Below are positions 33,907 through 43,418 of a DNA stretch of 64,000 nucleotides, one piece after another. Within the stretch, counting starts at the first letter, position 1; each line of letters opens with the position of its first letter. The notes beneath the pieces were generated by a model. That model did not search any database. It was given only the letters and a program-made list of their open reading frames with translations, and had not been told where the DNA came from. Origin of the DNA: AP-16 sp046727735 (lineage in GTDB: Bacteria > Pseudomonadota > Alphaproteobacteria > Rhizobiales > Xanthobacteraceae); assembly GCA_046727735.1 (NCBI GenBank), contig JBKPDF010000008.1, positions 1-64,000 of the forward strand, in the 5' to 3' direction. The position numbers and the translations under genes are program-made.

Positions 33907-34063
33907 AAATGACGGCCAACGGCAGCGACCGGCCGCCCAGGGCGAACCCCTCTTGGGCTGTCTTGATCGCGCGTTAGCAGATCCTCACACAAACCTTTGA
34001 GTTGACCGCCTGCATGGTAAGTAGCAATGTTTTGACGGGAGGCCATCAGACAGGGAGGAAAAT

Positions 34064-34324
34064 ATGACCTATGTCCGCGGTATCCTAGTTTCGGGGATCG
34101 CAGCCGTTGCGATAAGCTTCCCGGCAGCAGCGTCTCCGACTGTCTCGGGCGACACCCACGCTCGCGCGGCGCAGGGGTCTTATGCCCAGTATGCGCAATG
34201 GGATCGGAATTTATATAATCCGAGGGACCGTTCGAGCGGAATTATCGGGCTGGGCTACAAGTCCAAGAAATCAAAAACCTCTAAGAAGACCGGCACGACG
34301 GGCCAAGCAAAAGGCAATCAGTGA
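34064..34324 (+). CDS. Small exported protein with Lys-rich tail
   Basis: An 86-residue protein of no known family. ATG 34064 follows GGGAGGAAAAT. MTYVRGILVSGIAAVAISFP is a signal peptide cleaved near AAAS. The mature part has YAQYAQWDRNLYNPRD and a very basic end, YKSKKSKTSKKTGTTGQ. It precedes the metallopeptidase gene by 19 bases and may be co-expressed with it. Confidence 0.65.
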   Translation: MTYVRGILVSGIAAVAISFPAAASPTVSGDTHARAAQGSYAQYAQWDRNLYNPRDRSSGIIGLGYKSKKSKTSKKTGTTGQAKGNQ

Positions 34325-34343
34325 CACCCCGCAGGGGGCCGAG

Positions 34344-35294
34344 GTGCGTTGGCAACGTTTCTTGCCGCTAGCGCTGGCCTGTCTGCTGTTCGGCCGGGAG
34401 CCGGTTCTCGCACAACCGGCTCCCTCTGAACCCGGATCATTTCAGGCTCGACTTGACGAAGCCGCCCACGCGCTCGCCAGCTACCCAAAGCTCAAGAACG
34501 TCCCCGACCAAAAGCGGCAGCAACTTGCTGAATTCGTCGTGGGGAATGTGATGTTTGTCTTCACCCACGAGATGGCTCACGCGCTCGTGCATGAAATGGA
34601 ATTGCCAGTCCTAGGAAGGGAAGAAGACGCAGCCGATACATTCGCAGTCCTTACCGCGCTCAAGGTGGGGACGTCATTATCACACCAAGTGCTGGTCGAG
34701 GCAGCGAAAGCTTGGTTCTTGACGGACAAACGCGATCGGCGAGAAGGCACTCAGCCGGACGCCTGGGACGCGCACGGCATGGATGATCAGCGCGCCTACA
34801 ACATCGTGTGCTTGATGGTGGGGTCTAACCCCGAACAATTCAAAGACTTAGCCGATATGACGAACCTTCCCGAGGAGCGTCGAGAGACTTGCAAATTGTA
34901 CGACTACCCGGTTGCCTCGTTCTCCTGGCAGAAAGCGCTACAACCTTACCTTAGAGGCGTAGGACAACCCAGGCAGCAGATCGAAGTAACTTACTCCCCG
35001 GGCAAGGACGATCTCGCTGTCTACGAACAGGTGTTTCGCGCTGTCCGAATCCTGGAGACGGTCGCCAATCATGCCGCAGAAGCATACGCCTGGCCCCGTC
35101 CATTGGGGTTGGAGACGGCGACGTGCGGGGATTCCGGCGCTCAGTTCCTGCCGCCCGATCACAAGGTTCTCCTGTGTTACGAACTAGCCCAGGAGTTTGC
35201 TCAGTTATATCGCGACTACGGACAGGAATGGAAAGCGCCCCCGAAGGAGATGTGGTGGCAGCCGAAATGGTGGAAGCGCGAGAAAAAAGGGTGA
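34344..35294 (+). CDS. DUF4344-type exported metallopeptidase
   Basis: A 316-residue secreted protein. GTG 34344, behind GGGGG, gives a signal peptide MRWQRFLPLALACLLFG cleaved near VLAQ. THEMAHALVHEMELPVLGRE contains the zinc-binding HExxH (His75, His79), and EEDAADTFA supplies the third ligand, the arrangement of DUF4344 putative metallopeptidases. The length is typical for the family. Four Cys in the second half may form disulfides. Substrate and role are unknown; the location should be periplasmic. Base composition is lower in GC than the LPS genes. Confidence 0.8.
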   Translation: MRWQRFLPLALACLLFGREPVLAQPAPSEPGSFQARLDEAAHALASYPKLKNVPDQKRQQLAEFVVGNVMFVFTHEMAHALVHEMELPVLGREEDAADTFAVLTALKVGTSLSHQVLVEAAKAWFLTDKRDRREGTQPDAWDAHGMDDQRAYNIVCLMVGSNPEQFKDLADMTNLPEERRETCKLYDYPVASFSWQKALQPYLRGVGQPRQQIEVTYSPGKDDLAVYEQVFRAVRILETVANHAAEAYAWPRPLGLETATCGDSGAQFLPPDHKVLLCYELAQEFAQLYRDYGQEWKAPPKEMWWQPKWWKREKKG

Positions 35295-35455
35295 TGAGAA
35301 GACGCGGCCCGCAGGGATCGGATTGTCCGCTTCGGATGCTGTGGACGGCTCCTCCACCGGCACCTAAGTGCCATGGTCGCCGAGGGGTGACCCGGTAGTC
35401 CACCTCAACAACTGGGTATGTGATCGGAGATAATCTCTCTATTATTTACGAATAG

Positions 35456-36250
35456 TCAATGTTGATGGCCAATTCCATTATGAGCGCATCCTGAGCCCTC
35501 ACATGGCCAATGAAGCGCCAGAAAGATCATCGCATTTGGGCGTAAAACCGATTGTTGATCAATAACCGCTGACTTGCCGAGATCGAGACAAATGTTGACG
35601 ATCAGGTAGGTAATCAATGGTTTGTCGCGCATTGGGACACCATTGCTATCCAACTGATATCTACCGAGAGCATATGTCGGAGCCGGCCAAGAGCCAGCAG
35701 TATCGTTGGCGGCCAGAACAAGCCTGTTCACGCAAGGGTGGGTCGTTGGCATCGGGTAAACCAGCGCCGGATAACTTGGATTTGATTGCTTGATTACATA
35801 CATACTTCCTTGCGATAAAGGCACAGGAGTAAGTCCAGTTAGAAACGATCGAACGCGATAACCGCCAAATTTTCCTCCTGACTCGGGAGAACTTAAATTT
35901 GTTCCATCTGTCTGTATTCCTACTTCGCTAGACAGCCAGTTGCTTGGAAATATCAACGGCCGAGATGGAAGGCTTCCGACATTCGACGGATTTTGGCTTA
36001 TGTTTTCTCGGACCAAGATCATATCAATAGCATTTGAAAGACCTTGTTGCGCTGAAAGGAATATCTGCAGGTCGGTAGTTGGATCAGGAATTGTGAATTG
36101 CCCTTTTACATTGAACTGAGGGATCAAACGCATCAAGCCTTCCGGGCTGCACAACAATTCTGACTGCTCGGATAAAGTAGCTGCACTAGAAAGAGACGAA
36201 GCAGACACTGCGACGGCGAGGACAACAGTTCTAATAGAGAAAATAAACAT
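35456..36250 (-). CDS. Secreted protein of unknown function, AT-richer
   Basis: A 264-residue protein I cannot place. ATG 36250 is chosen because MFIFSIRTVVLAVAVSASSL is a signal peptide cleaved near SSAA, and GGAGAA lies upstream. The mature region is Ser/Pro-rich with segments such as NVKGQFTIPDPTTDLQIFLS and TTHPCVNRLVLAANDTAGSW, and ends with HWPCEGSGCAHNGIGHQH (four Cys in total after the signal). Its base composition is visibly lower in GC than anything else in the window and uses many AT-ending codons, a sign of recent transfer. It is convergent with the metallopeptidase gene. Confidence 0.65.
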   Translation of the reverse strand: MFIFSIRTVVLAVAVSASSLSSAATLSEQSELLCSPEGLMRLIPQFNVKGQFTIPDPTTDLQIFLSAQQGLSNAIDMILVRENISQNPSNVGSLPSRPLIFPSNWLSSEVGIQTDGTNLSSPESGGKFGGYRVRSFLTGLTPVPLSQGSMYVIKQSNPSYPALVYPMPTTHPCVNRLVLAANDTAGSWPAPTYALGRYQLDSNGVPMRDKPLITYLIVNICLDLGKSAVIDQQSVLRPNAMIFLALHWPCEGSGCAHNGIGHQH

Positions 36251-36586
36251 AGCCGAGATTCTCCGAATGAACTGCGAACCGGCACGAATTTTTGCGTGTT
36301 TCCCGCGCTTTGGCAAGCCGAGCAGCGGTCGCGAGCAGCATATGACCTGTCTCGGGCAGACAATTCATGAGTACGCGTCTTAGTGGCAAAGGCACAATTC
36401 CTCATCTTGGCCGGCACGCAGCGTGCCGATTGCTCGCTGATCGATCCGAAAACCAACGCGCTCGGTCATGCCGTGGTGCTGGTGCGCGGTTGCTCATCCC
36501 TTGCTTCCTTCCCAGAGCGGGCAGCTGAACAAAATTGCGCGCGGCAGCCACCTCGTCTAGGCTTGCCAGGCAGGAGGAAGACCCGA
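36251..36586. other. Gap upstream of the TRAP transporter
   Basis: This 336-base region has no gene I can support. It contains a perfect hairpin, CGGCACGC-A-GCGTGCCG at 36412-36428, not followed by a T-run, so it is more likely a protein-binding or repeat palindrome than a terminator. AGGAGGAAG just before 36587 is the ribosome-binding site of the binding protein. Confidence 0.4.
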
Positions 36587-37615
36587 ATGCCGATCTCGCG
36601 TCGTGAATGGCTCGTTGCGGCTTGCGCGGCAGGCATCAATGTGGCCGCCGCCGGCCGGTCGCGCTCCGCCCGCGCCCAGTCGCCGGTCGTCCTACGGGTA
36701 TCGACGTCGGCCGCGGTCGACGAAAATTCCGCGCATCACCTCTGGTTTCAGAAATTCGCCGCGAACGTGAAAGACGCTTTGGGCGACAGGGTGAAATTCG
36801 ACTACTTCCCCAACAGTCAGCTCGGCAAAGAGGCGGATATCGTCGAGCAGGTAAAGATCGGGTCCACGGACCTGATGATCACCGGCTCGTCCATTTGGGC
36901 GACGGTGGCGCCCGAGCTCGGGATGCTCGATCTGGGTTACATGTTCGACAGCTACGATCATGCGTCCAAGGCGATCGACAATGGCGTCGACCGGGATCTC
37001 GCGAAGATCCTGCGCGACCGCACCGGCGTCTCGATCATCGCCTGGGGATTTCATTTCGGCGCCCGCAGCGTCTACACCAAGTTGCCGGTCAAGCAGCTCG
37101 CCGATCTCAAGGGCGTGAAGTTGCGCGTTCTACCGGCGCCGGCGTTCATCGAGACCTTCAAGGTGATGGGAGCCATCCCGACCCCGATTCCGGTCAACGA
37201 GTTGTACACTGCCTTGCAGACCGGTGTGGTGGATGGATACGAGCATGACCCGGGGACCACGATCTCGATGAAGCTCTACGAGGTGGTCAAATATGGATTC
37301 CTCACCGAGCACCTGTTCAGCCCGATGTGCGTCTTCCTCGGCAAGCGCGGTCTCGACAAGATCCCGGCCGATGCGCGGCCGGGATTCCTCCGGGCGGCGG
37401 CCGACGCGACCATCTGGGAGCGCGGCATCGCTGCCGCAAAGACCAAGTCGTCGATGCAGGAGCTCGAGCGGCTCGGTATCACCTATACGCCGATGCCGAC
37501 GCAGGAACGTCGGGCGATGCAGAATGAGATGGCAACGCGCCTCTATGCTCCGTTCGCCGAAAAGTATCCAGCAACCAAGACGATTTTTGCCGCCATCGCG
37601 GCCGCGCGCACCTGA
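36587..37615 (+). CDS. dctP: TRAP transporter substrate-binding protein (DctP-like)
   Basis: A 342-residue periplasmic binding protein of a tripartite ATP-independent transporter. ATG 36587 has AGGAGGAAG 6-14 bases upstream. SRREWLVAACAAGINVAA resembles a twin-arginine signal, processed near RAQS. FDYFPNSQLGKEADIVEQVK, GVKLRVLPAPAFIETFKVMG with its ligand-binding Arg, and NELYTALQTGVVDGYE are DctP signatures. Ligands are usually carboxylates; the exact one is unknown. The membrane subunits follow 69 bases downstream. Confidence 0.88.
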   Translation: MPISRREWLVAACAAGINVAAAGRSRSARAQSPVVLRVSTSAAVDENSAHHLWFQKFAANVKDALGDRVKFDYFPNSQLGKEADIVEQVKIGSTDLMITGSSIWATVAPELGMLDLGYMFDSYDHASKAIDNGVDRDLAKILRDRTGVSIIAWGFHFGARSVYTKLPVKQLADLKGVKLRVLPAPAFIETFKVMGAIPTPIPVNELYTALQTGVVDGYEHDPGTTISMKLYEVVKYGFLTEHLFSPMCVFLGKRGLDKIPADARPGFLRAAADATIWERGIAAAKTKSSMQELERLGITYTPMPTQERRAMQNEMATRLYAPFAEKYPATKTIFAAIAAART

Positions 37616-37684
37616 TAACCCTACGCTTGCCCCGCCGCACCGGGAGCGTCCGACCTGACGGAGACCACTCTCGTAACTCCGCCG

Positions 37685-39538
37685 ATGCCTCTGTTCGGCG
37701 CGCTGGGCCAAGCCGCCCGCTGGCTCCTGCTTCTGCTTGCGGCAACCGAGTATGTCGCCGCGCTGCTCCTCGCCATCGATGTCGGGGTGGTCTTCGTCTC
37801 GGTCATCTACCGCTACTTCCTGCACGATCCACTGCACTGGGCGGAAGAGGTCGCCCGCGCCCTGATGGTGATGCAGGTCTTTCTCGGCGCCGCGACCGCG
37901 TTGGGGCGCGGGCGTCATGCCGGGGTCGATGCACTACGCGGGCTGTTCCCGGCGCTGTGGCGCCCGTTCCTGGCTCAACTTTCGTCCTGGATCGCCGTCG
38001 TAGTCTCCTTGGCCTTGTTCGTCACCTCGATCGCGCTCCTGCGCGATTCCTGGGAGCAGACGACCCCATTCGGATTGCCGCAATGGATCTTCATCGATCC
38101 GGTGGTCGTCGGCAGCTTGCTGATGACCGCGTTCGGGACCGCCCAGGCGCTGTCGGGTCCGCGCGGAACCGTGTGGGTGACGCTCGCGGTAAGCGCCGGT
38201 CTCGCCGTCGGTGTCTGTGCCTGGAATCTCGCGTTCTCCACGGCCCAGATCACACCTTTGGGTCTCCTGATCTTCAGCTTTGCCGGCGGGCTCGTGATCG
38301 GCCTGCCGATCGCGTTCGCGCTCGGCTTCGCGGCCCTGCTGTATTTCGTCGCCGATCCGTCGCTGCCGATGGAAGTTTACGCGCAGCAGCTGATGGCCGG
38401 CTCCGATCATTACGTGCTCCTCGCGGTGCCGTTCTTCGTTCTGGCCGGCCTCGCCATGGAGGCGAACGGCATGTCCTCGCGCCTGATCGAGCTGCTGCTG
38501 CGGCTCATGGGGCGGGTGCGCGGCGGCCTCGGTCTGATCATCATCGTCGCGACTGCATTCTTCTCCGGCATCTCCGGTTCGAAGCTGGCCGACATCGCCG
38601 CGGTCGGCGGCATCATCATGCCGGCCGTGCGCAGGACGCGGCAAAACGCCGACGATGCCGCCGCGCTTCTGGCCGCGTCGGCCGTCATGGCCGAGACGAT
38701 CCCTCCTTGCGTGAACATGATCATATTCGGCTTCGTCGCCAACGTATCGATCGGCGGGCTGTTCATTGCCGGCGTCGTGCCGGCAATCGTTCTTGCACTC
38801 GCCTTGGCGGTGGTCGCAATGACCGTCGGCGAGCGGATCGACCCAGCCCGGGCCTTCGACAAACGCACGCCTATGATCCGTCTGCTCGGCGGCGCGCTGG
38901 TCGCCGTGGTGATGATCCTCATGATCGGTCGCGGCGTCACCTCGGGCGTCGCCACTTCGACCGAGGTCTCGGCGTTTGCCGCGGTCTACGCGCTCGTGGT
39001 CGGCGGCGTCGCCTTCCGCGAGCTCACCGCGCGGTCGCTGATCCGCCTCTTCGTCGACTCCGCCTCCATGGCAGGCAGCATTCTGTTCATTGTGGCCGCC
39101 GCGACCGGATTTTCGTTTGCACTCACGGTCGAACAGATCCCGCAATATCTCTCGGACGGGTTGACCAGCTTCGGGCATGCGCACGGCCAGAACCTCTTCA
39201 TCGTCGTCGCCACCGTGTTGATGATCGGGTTCGGCTCGGTGCTCGAAGGCGCACCGGCACTCATCATTTGGGGCCCTCTGTTGACCCCGATTGCGGCGCA
39301 GCTCGGCGTCCATCCGCTGCATTTCGGCACCGTGATGGTGATTGCCATGGGCTTGGGCCTGTTCGCACCGCCGGTCGGGCTCGGCCTGTTCGCCACTTGC
39401 GCGATCACCGGTACGCGGATTCACAATGTGGCCGGGCCGATCGTGAAATACCTCGGCGTTCTCCTGCTCGGGCTGTTGGCTCTGATCTTCGTCCCGGAAT
39501 TCTCGCTGTGGCTCCCCGGTCGGCTCGGCCTGCGGTGA
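37685..39538 (+). CDS. dctM: TRAP transporter fused small and large permease (DctQM)
   Basis: A 617-residue integral membrane protein combining both TRAP permeases. Residues 1-165 are the four-helix DctQ part (IDVGVVFVSVIYRYFLHDPL, HWAEEVARALMV); residues 190-610 are the twelve-helix DctM part, with GLPIAFALGFAALLYF, AVPFFVLAGLAMEANGMS, AETIPPCVNMIIFGFVANVS and GLFAPPVGLGLFATCAITG. Natural QM fusions are common. It imports the ligand of the upstream DctP using an ion gradient. ATG 37685 is the only good start. Confidence 0.88.
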   Translation: MPLFGALGQAARWLLLLLAATEYVAALLLAIDVGVVFVSVIYRYFLHDPLHWAEEVARALMVMQVFLGAATALGRGRHAGVDALRGLFPALWRPFLAQLSSWIAVVVSLALFVTSIALLRDSWEQTTPFGLPQWIFIDPVVVGSLLMTAFGTAQALSGPRGTVWVTLAVSAGLAVGVCAWNLAFSTAQITPLGLLIFSFAGGLVIGLPIAFALGFAALLYFVADPSLPMEVYAQQLMAGSDHYVLLAVPFFVLAGLAMEANGMSSRLIELLLRLMGRVRGGLGLIIIVATAFFSGISGSKLADIAAVGGIIMPAVRRTRQNADDAAALLAASAVMAETIPPCVNMIIFGFVANVSIGGLFIAGVVPAIVLALALAVVAMTVGERIDPARAFDKRTPMIRLLGGALVAVVMILMIGRGVTSGVATSTEVSAFAAVYALVVGGVAFRELTARSLIRLFVDSASMAGSILFIVAAATGFSFALTVEQIPQYLSDGLTSFGHAHGQNLFIVVATVLMIGFGSVLEGAPALIIWGPLLTPIAAQLGVHPLHFGTVMVIAMGLGLFAPPVGLGLFATCAITGTRIHNVAGPIVKYLGVLLLGLLALIFVPEFSLWLPGRLGLR

Positions 39539-39904
39539 ATGATTCGACGCTCCCGCCGGGCTTCTTGCCCGATCCGGGATCGTCATGCCCGGTCGGAGAA
39601 CCGCGCGCGCTGGGCGATAGATCGCCGGTGAAAGCATCTGGAGTCGCCGGTTGTGGCACGAAGCGGCCCAGACGCGGGGAGCCGTTCAGGTCAGCTTGGA
39701 GCTCGAGGGAACGGAACAACCGGTAATGACCGATATCGGACATCAGAGCTCAATCCAAGAATTCATTGCAACAGTGGCCCCGACCGCTATGGGCCAACTT
39801 TTCAACCGCCTAGACATCTGGAGTTTTCACAGCGACCAGGTAGTTCTCGCCCCGCCGGTGCCGGGGTGATAAGCCAGCGGGCGAACCCACCACCGAGCGA
39901 CCCC
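39539..39904. other. Gap between the TRAP permease and pyrophosphatase genes
   Basis: The 366 bases contain no gene, repeat or hairpin that I can support. A pair of GGAAC motifs at about 39708-39717 lacks a matching -10 element. Confidence 0.3.
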
Positions 39905-40432
39905 ATGCGCATCGAAGCAATCCCCATCGGCAGGAACCCGCCCCACGACGTCAATGTGGTCATCGAGGTGCCGATCGGGGGCGAGCCGATCAAATACGAA
40001 ATGGACAAGGCCGCGGGCACGCTTGTGGTCGACCGCTTCCTCTACACGGCGATGCGCTATCCGGGGAACTACGGCTTCATTCCGCACACACTGTCCGGCG
40101 ACGCCGATCCGTGTGATGTCCTCATCGCGAACACCCGGGCGATCGTTCCGGGCGCGGTGATGAGCGTGCGCCCGGTCGGTGTTTTGCTGATGGAGGACAA
40201 TGCGGGCGAGGACGAGAAAATCGTCGCCGTGCCGTCGCGGCATATCACGGCTCGCTACGATCGAATTCAATCCTATAGCGATTTGCCTGAGATCACCCTG
40301 AAGCAGATCCAGCACTTCTTCGAGCATTACAAGGATCTGGAGCCCGGGAAATGGGTGAAGATCATACGCTGGGAGGGTCCGGCTGAGGCGCAACGGATCA
40401 TTATGGAAGGGATCGAACGGGCGAAGGGTTGA
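39905..40432 (+). CDS. ppa: Inorganic pyrophosphatase
   Basis: A 175-residue soluble family I pyrophosphatase, which hydrolyses PPi to phosphate and drives nucleotide-sugar and nucleic-acid synthesis. VVIEVPIGGEPIKYEMDKAA and LVVDRFLYTAMRYPGNYGFI are active-site segments; SGDADPCDVLIANT carries the metal-binding aspartates of the D-x-D-P-x-D-V signature. Length matches other bacterial enzymes exactly. ATG 39905 gives the conserved start MRIEAIPIG. It appears to be a single-gene unit. Confidence 0.95.
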   Translation: MRIEAIPIGRNPPHDVNVVIEVPIGGEPIKYEMDKAAGTLVVDRFLYTAMRYPGNYGFIPHTLSGDADPCDVLIANTRAIVPGAVMSVRPVGVLLMEDNAGEDEKIVAVPSRHITARYDRIQSYSDLPEITLKQIQHFFEHYKDLEPGKWVKIIRWEGPAEAQRIIMEGIERAKG

Positions 40433-40826
40433 ATCCCCTCACGGAGTGGGCTCGCGCCCAAGAACTGATAAGAGGGCCTCGAGAGCAGTCAGGTTGCCTG
40501 CGGCTTGATTTTCCGTTCTGGCACTGCTGCAACATTCCCGGATCGGCAGTCGATTTCCCCTGGCTAGTCCAGGTCCGCGCTGAGGGCAAAGCAGACTTGG
40601 GGTCTCGGTACTCCAGATGACCGCTGATGACCCGGAGCGGAAATCAGCAGCAACGCCGTTTTACCAGAAGCTGGAAAACCGGAACCCGGCAGAGCGAATC
40701 TAGATAGACTACGCGCGTCAAATTTGATCTCGATGACGTTGATCGGCATGCCCTATGGTTGGAGATTTCGCCGAAGAAACCGCACCGCGCCGGCCGGAAG
40801 TGCTTGACCTTTAGGAACCTTGCCCA
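40433..40826. other. Gap upstream of the patatin-like gene
   Basis: The 394 bases hold no gene or repeat I can support. The patatin start has AAGGAAAAGG around and downstream of its ATG but only a weak site (GGAACCTTG) upstream. Confidence 0.3.
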
Positions 40827-42014
40827 ATGAAGGAAAAGGAACTACGGCTGGCGCTCGTTTGCTACGGCGGCGTGTCGCTTGTGCTCTATATGCATGGGGT
40901 CATCAAGGAGCTCTTGAAGCTCACGCGCGCCTCGAAAGTGTATCATTCGATCGCCGATCAAGAACGTCGACAAGCCGAGACGTTCGGGTCGCTGAACGGG
41001 CCTGACGACCGAGAGCGTGATACCGAGGAAGTCTATTTCTCGCTTCTGAAAGCCATTGGTCGCAAGCTGGACCTGCGCGTCATTGTCGACAGTGTGGCGG
41101 GAGCGTCGGCCGGCGGCATCAGCGGCATCATTCTCGCACGCGCGCTCGCACATGATCTATCGATTGATCACTTGCGCAATATGTGGTTCGAGGAGGCGGA
41201 TGTTTTGCGTCTGCTTGCGCCCAAGCAGCGGGCGCGCCCGTGGAGCAAATGGTTGCTCTATCCAATTCTCTGGATCCTCTTTCGCCTGCGCATTCTAGGT
41301 CTGGTTACAGACCGCGAGATCCGGCGCAAACTATCGGCCGTCTTCCGATCTCGCTGGTTCGAGCCGCCCTTCGATGGAAACAGATTTTTGTCGCTGCTGT
41401 TCGACGGAATGCGCGCGATGCGGCGCCCGGGAGCCAAGCCTTCCTCGCTTCTGCCGCCGGGTCACGCGCTGGACCTCTCGGTCACAGTCACTGACATCTT
41501 TGGATATCCGCGCCGCCTCGAAATCAACACCCCGACGGAAATTCATGAACGCGAGCAGAGTCTTCTCTGGTCGTTCAGTTTTTGCCATTGGCGGGACGGA
41601 AGCGTGGCCTCGGATCTCGACGATACCAATCTGCCCGGATTGGCATTGGCGGCACGTGCTACGTCCTCCTTCCCCGGTGTGTTTCCTCCTGCACAACTGC
41701 GCGACGTCGATCGCATGCTCGAGCAGCGAAAGTTGAACTGGCCACACCGGGCGAGTTTCATGAGAGCGAACTTTAGGGAGTATGAGCGCGCCGGTATGGA
41801 TCCGGGCAAGACGTCGTTCCTGGACGGGAGCATTGTCAACGACAAACCATTTTCGGCTGCGATCAAGGTGATACGAGAACACGCAGCCTTTCGGGAAGTC
41901 GATCGGCGGATTGTCTACATCGATCCCGACCCCGAGCGTTCTCCGCCGCCACCCGACGGTCGCGCGCCTGGTTTCCTGCAGGAAGGCCGCGCTGTCCGAT
42001 ATCCCATCGCATGA
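40827..42014 (+). CDS. Patatin-like phospholipase, N-terminal part (frameshifted gene)
   Basis: The first 380 or so residues of a DUF3376-type patatin-like acyl hydrolase. CYGGVSLVLYMHGVIKEL is the oxyanion-hole loop, VAGASAGGISG holds the nucleophile Ser94 in GxSxG, and KTSFLDGSIVNDKPF contains the catalytic Asp (DG motif). RRIVYIDPDPERSPPPPDGR is a family signature near the end of the catalytic domain. After GFL at about 41980 the reading frame leaves the family sequence and stops at 42014. The missing continuation is in the next frame. The catalytic residues are intact, so a shortened product could still fold, but family members are normally about 800 residues. Confidence 0.82.
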   Translation: MKEKELRLALVCYGGVSLVLYMHGVIKELLKLTRASKVYHSIADQERRQAETFGSLNGPDDRERDTEEVYFSLLKAIGRKLDLRVIVDSVAGASAGGISGIILARALAHDLSIDHLRNMWFEEADVLRLLAPKQRARPWSKWLLYPILWILFRLRILGLVTDREIRRKLSAVFRSRWFEPPFDGNRFLSLLFDGMRAMRRPGAKPSSLLPPGHALDLSVTVTDIFGYPRRLEINTPTEIHEREQSLLWSFSFCHWRDGSVASDLDDTNLPGLALAARATSSFPGVFPPAQLRDVDRMLEQRKLNWPHRASFMRANFREYERAGMDPGKTSFLDGSIVNDKPFSAAIKVIREHAAFREVDRRIVYIDPDPERSPPPPDGRAPGFLQEGRAVRYPIA

Positions 42015-43278
42015 GCCAATCTATGGCGAGCTGGCCAGGATCGCCGGGTTCAATGCATCGATCCGTGAAATGCGGGGTGTGTTGGAGGCGGCTCGGCCGC
42101 AGATCGACTCGCTGGTCTCCGAGGTCATCGGCGACACCGGTACCCGAATGGACGGTGCGCGCGCAGTCCAGCGCTGGCGGGAAGCGGCGAACGCACTCTC
42201 GGCAAAGCAGGCGCACTATGCCTATCAGGTCTACGCCCGGCTCAAAGCCGGCTCAGTGCTTGAACATCTCATTGGATTGGCCTGCGAACTTGCCGAACTC
42301 GACGCGGATTCGCCGCGACGCCCACTGCTCGCCGCCGCCCTCCAGAGCTGGGGACATCGCCAAGGCGTGATGCCGCCGCAAGGGGTTCTACCAATGGCGG
42401 GTTCCATTCATGATGGATCACACCCCGCATCATGGATCGATTTCCTACTTCACTTTGACGTCGACTTTCGTCGCCGAAGGCTGTCCTTTGTGGTCCGCGC
42501 TATCAATCAGCTCTATTCACGTCTCGGAGAGCCTGCGTTTCGAGGCCTGGACCCTCGACAAATCGACGATCTCAAGCAGCGGTTTCAACGTCCGCTCAGC
42601 CGATTGAGAATGCTCGCATCTGGGGAATTTGCGTATCCAACTATCAGAGCCCGCCTAGTTGCCCTCGCTGCCGACCTCGATGGATCGACCAATCGCCCAG
42701 AGGAGCGAAATACGCTCACCGGCAAGAACCTGCCAGGCAGAATCGATGACATCATGAGTCAACTTTCAGATGAGCTCAATCTCAAGAATGTCGATCAAGA
42801 GCTCGACGACATCGTCGGATCTTTCCTCACGAAATCGCTGCCGCAGGCGTTCCGTCATGAGATAGTGTTGCACTACGTCGGCTTCGCTTTCTGGGACGTT
42901 CTGACGTTCACGCTGCCGGAGTGGCGCGACATCGGCGAGCACGATGAAATCCGGATCGATCGCATCAGTCCGGAGGATGCGGTCTCGCTCCGGGCCGGAA
43001 GCGCAAGTCGGACCCTGAAGGGCGCAGAGTTGAGACATTTTGCGGGATTCTTGAGCCGGCCACTGCGGGAAAACGACTACCTTTGGGGACGTCTCGATGG
43101 CGCCGAACGCCTGATAGACATTGTCTGTGATGCTGCCAGCACCAATGCCGCTCTGAGTCCCAGCGATATCAAGGCGATCAAAAAGATGGCATTGCATTCC
43201 ATCCTCGAGACCGAGGAGAAATTTCTAGGCGATAAGGAGCTGCTTTCGGGCCTAAGGGCTACTGTTGAACGGGAATGA
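41974..43278 (+). pseudogene. Patatin-like protein, C-terminal DUF3376 part (displaced by frameshift)
   Basis: This frame continues the patatin gene after a shift of one base at CCTGCAGGAAGG (about 41980-41990). It reads RKAALSDIPSHEPIYGELAR and runs about 430 residues to 43278 as the helical DUF3376 region, including WIDFLLHFDVDFRRRRLSFV and LHYVGFAFWDVLTFTLPEWR. The ATG at 41911 in this frame is spurious because its first 22 codons overlap the catalytic frame. Codon use is normal and there is no other stop, so the event is recent or a sequence error. Confidence 0.7.
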
Positions 43279-43418
43279 GGCGTTGCCGGCACCGCTCAAT
43301 GACGCCGTATTTCGCCGCCTATCGTGACGCAGGCCACGGCGGGCGCAAATGCCTCCAGTTTGGGTCCCGAAAACGGACCTCCGATTGGTGCACGCGCGTT
43401 GATGGGTCTGTTTCACGA

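Noticed and set aside
36412..36428. Perfect hairpin CGGCACGC-A-GCGTGCCG as a terminator
   Set aside because: It has no T-run and no gene ends just before it on the plus strand, so the terminator call is not supported.
35295..36586. A mobile island centred on the AT-rich gene
   Set aside because: No integrase, insertion sequence, tRNA or direct repeat bounds it; only base composition suggests transfer.
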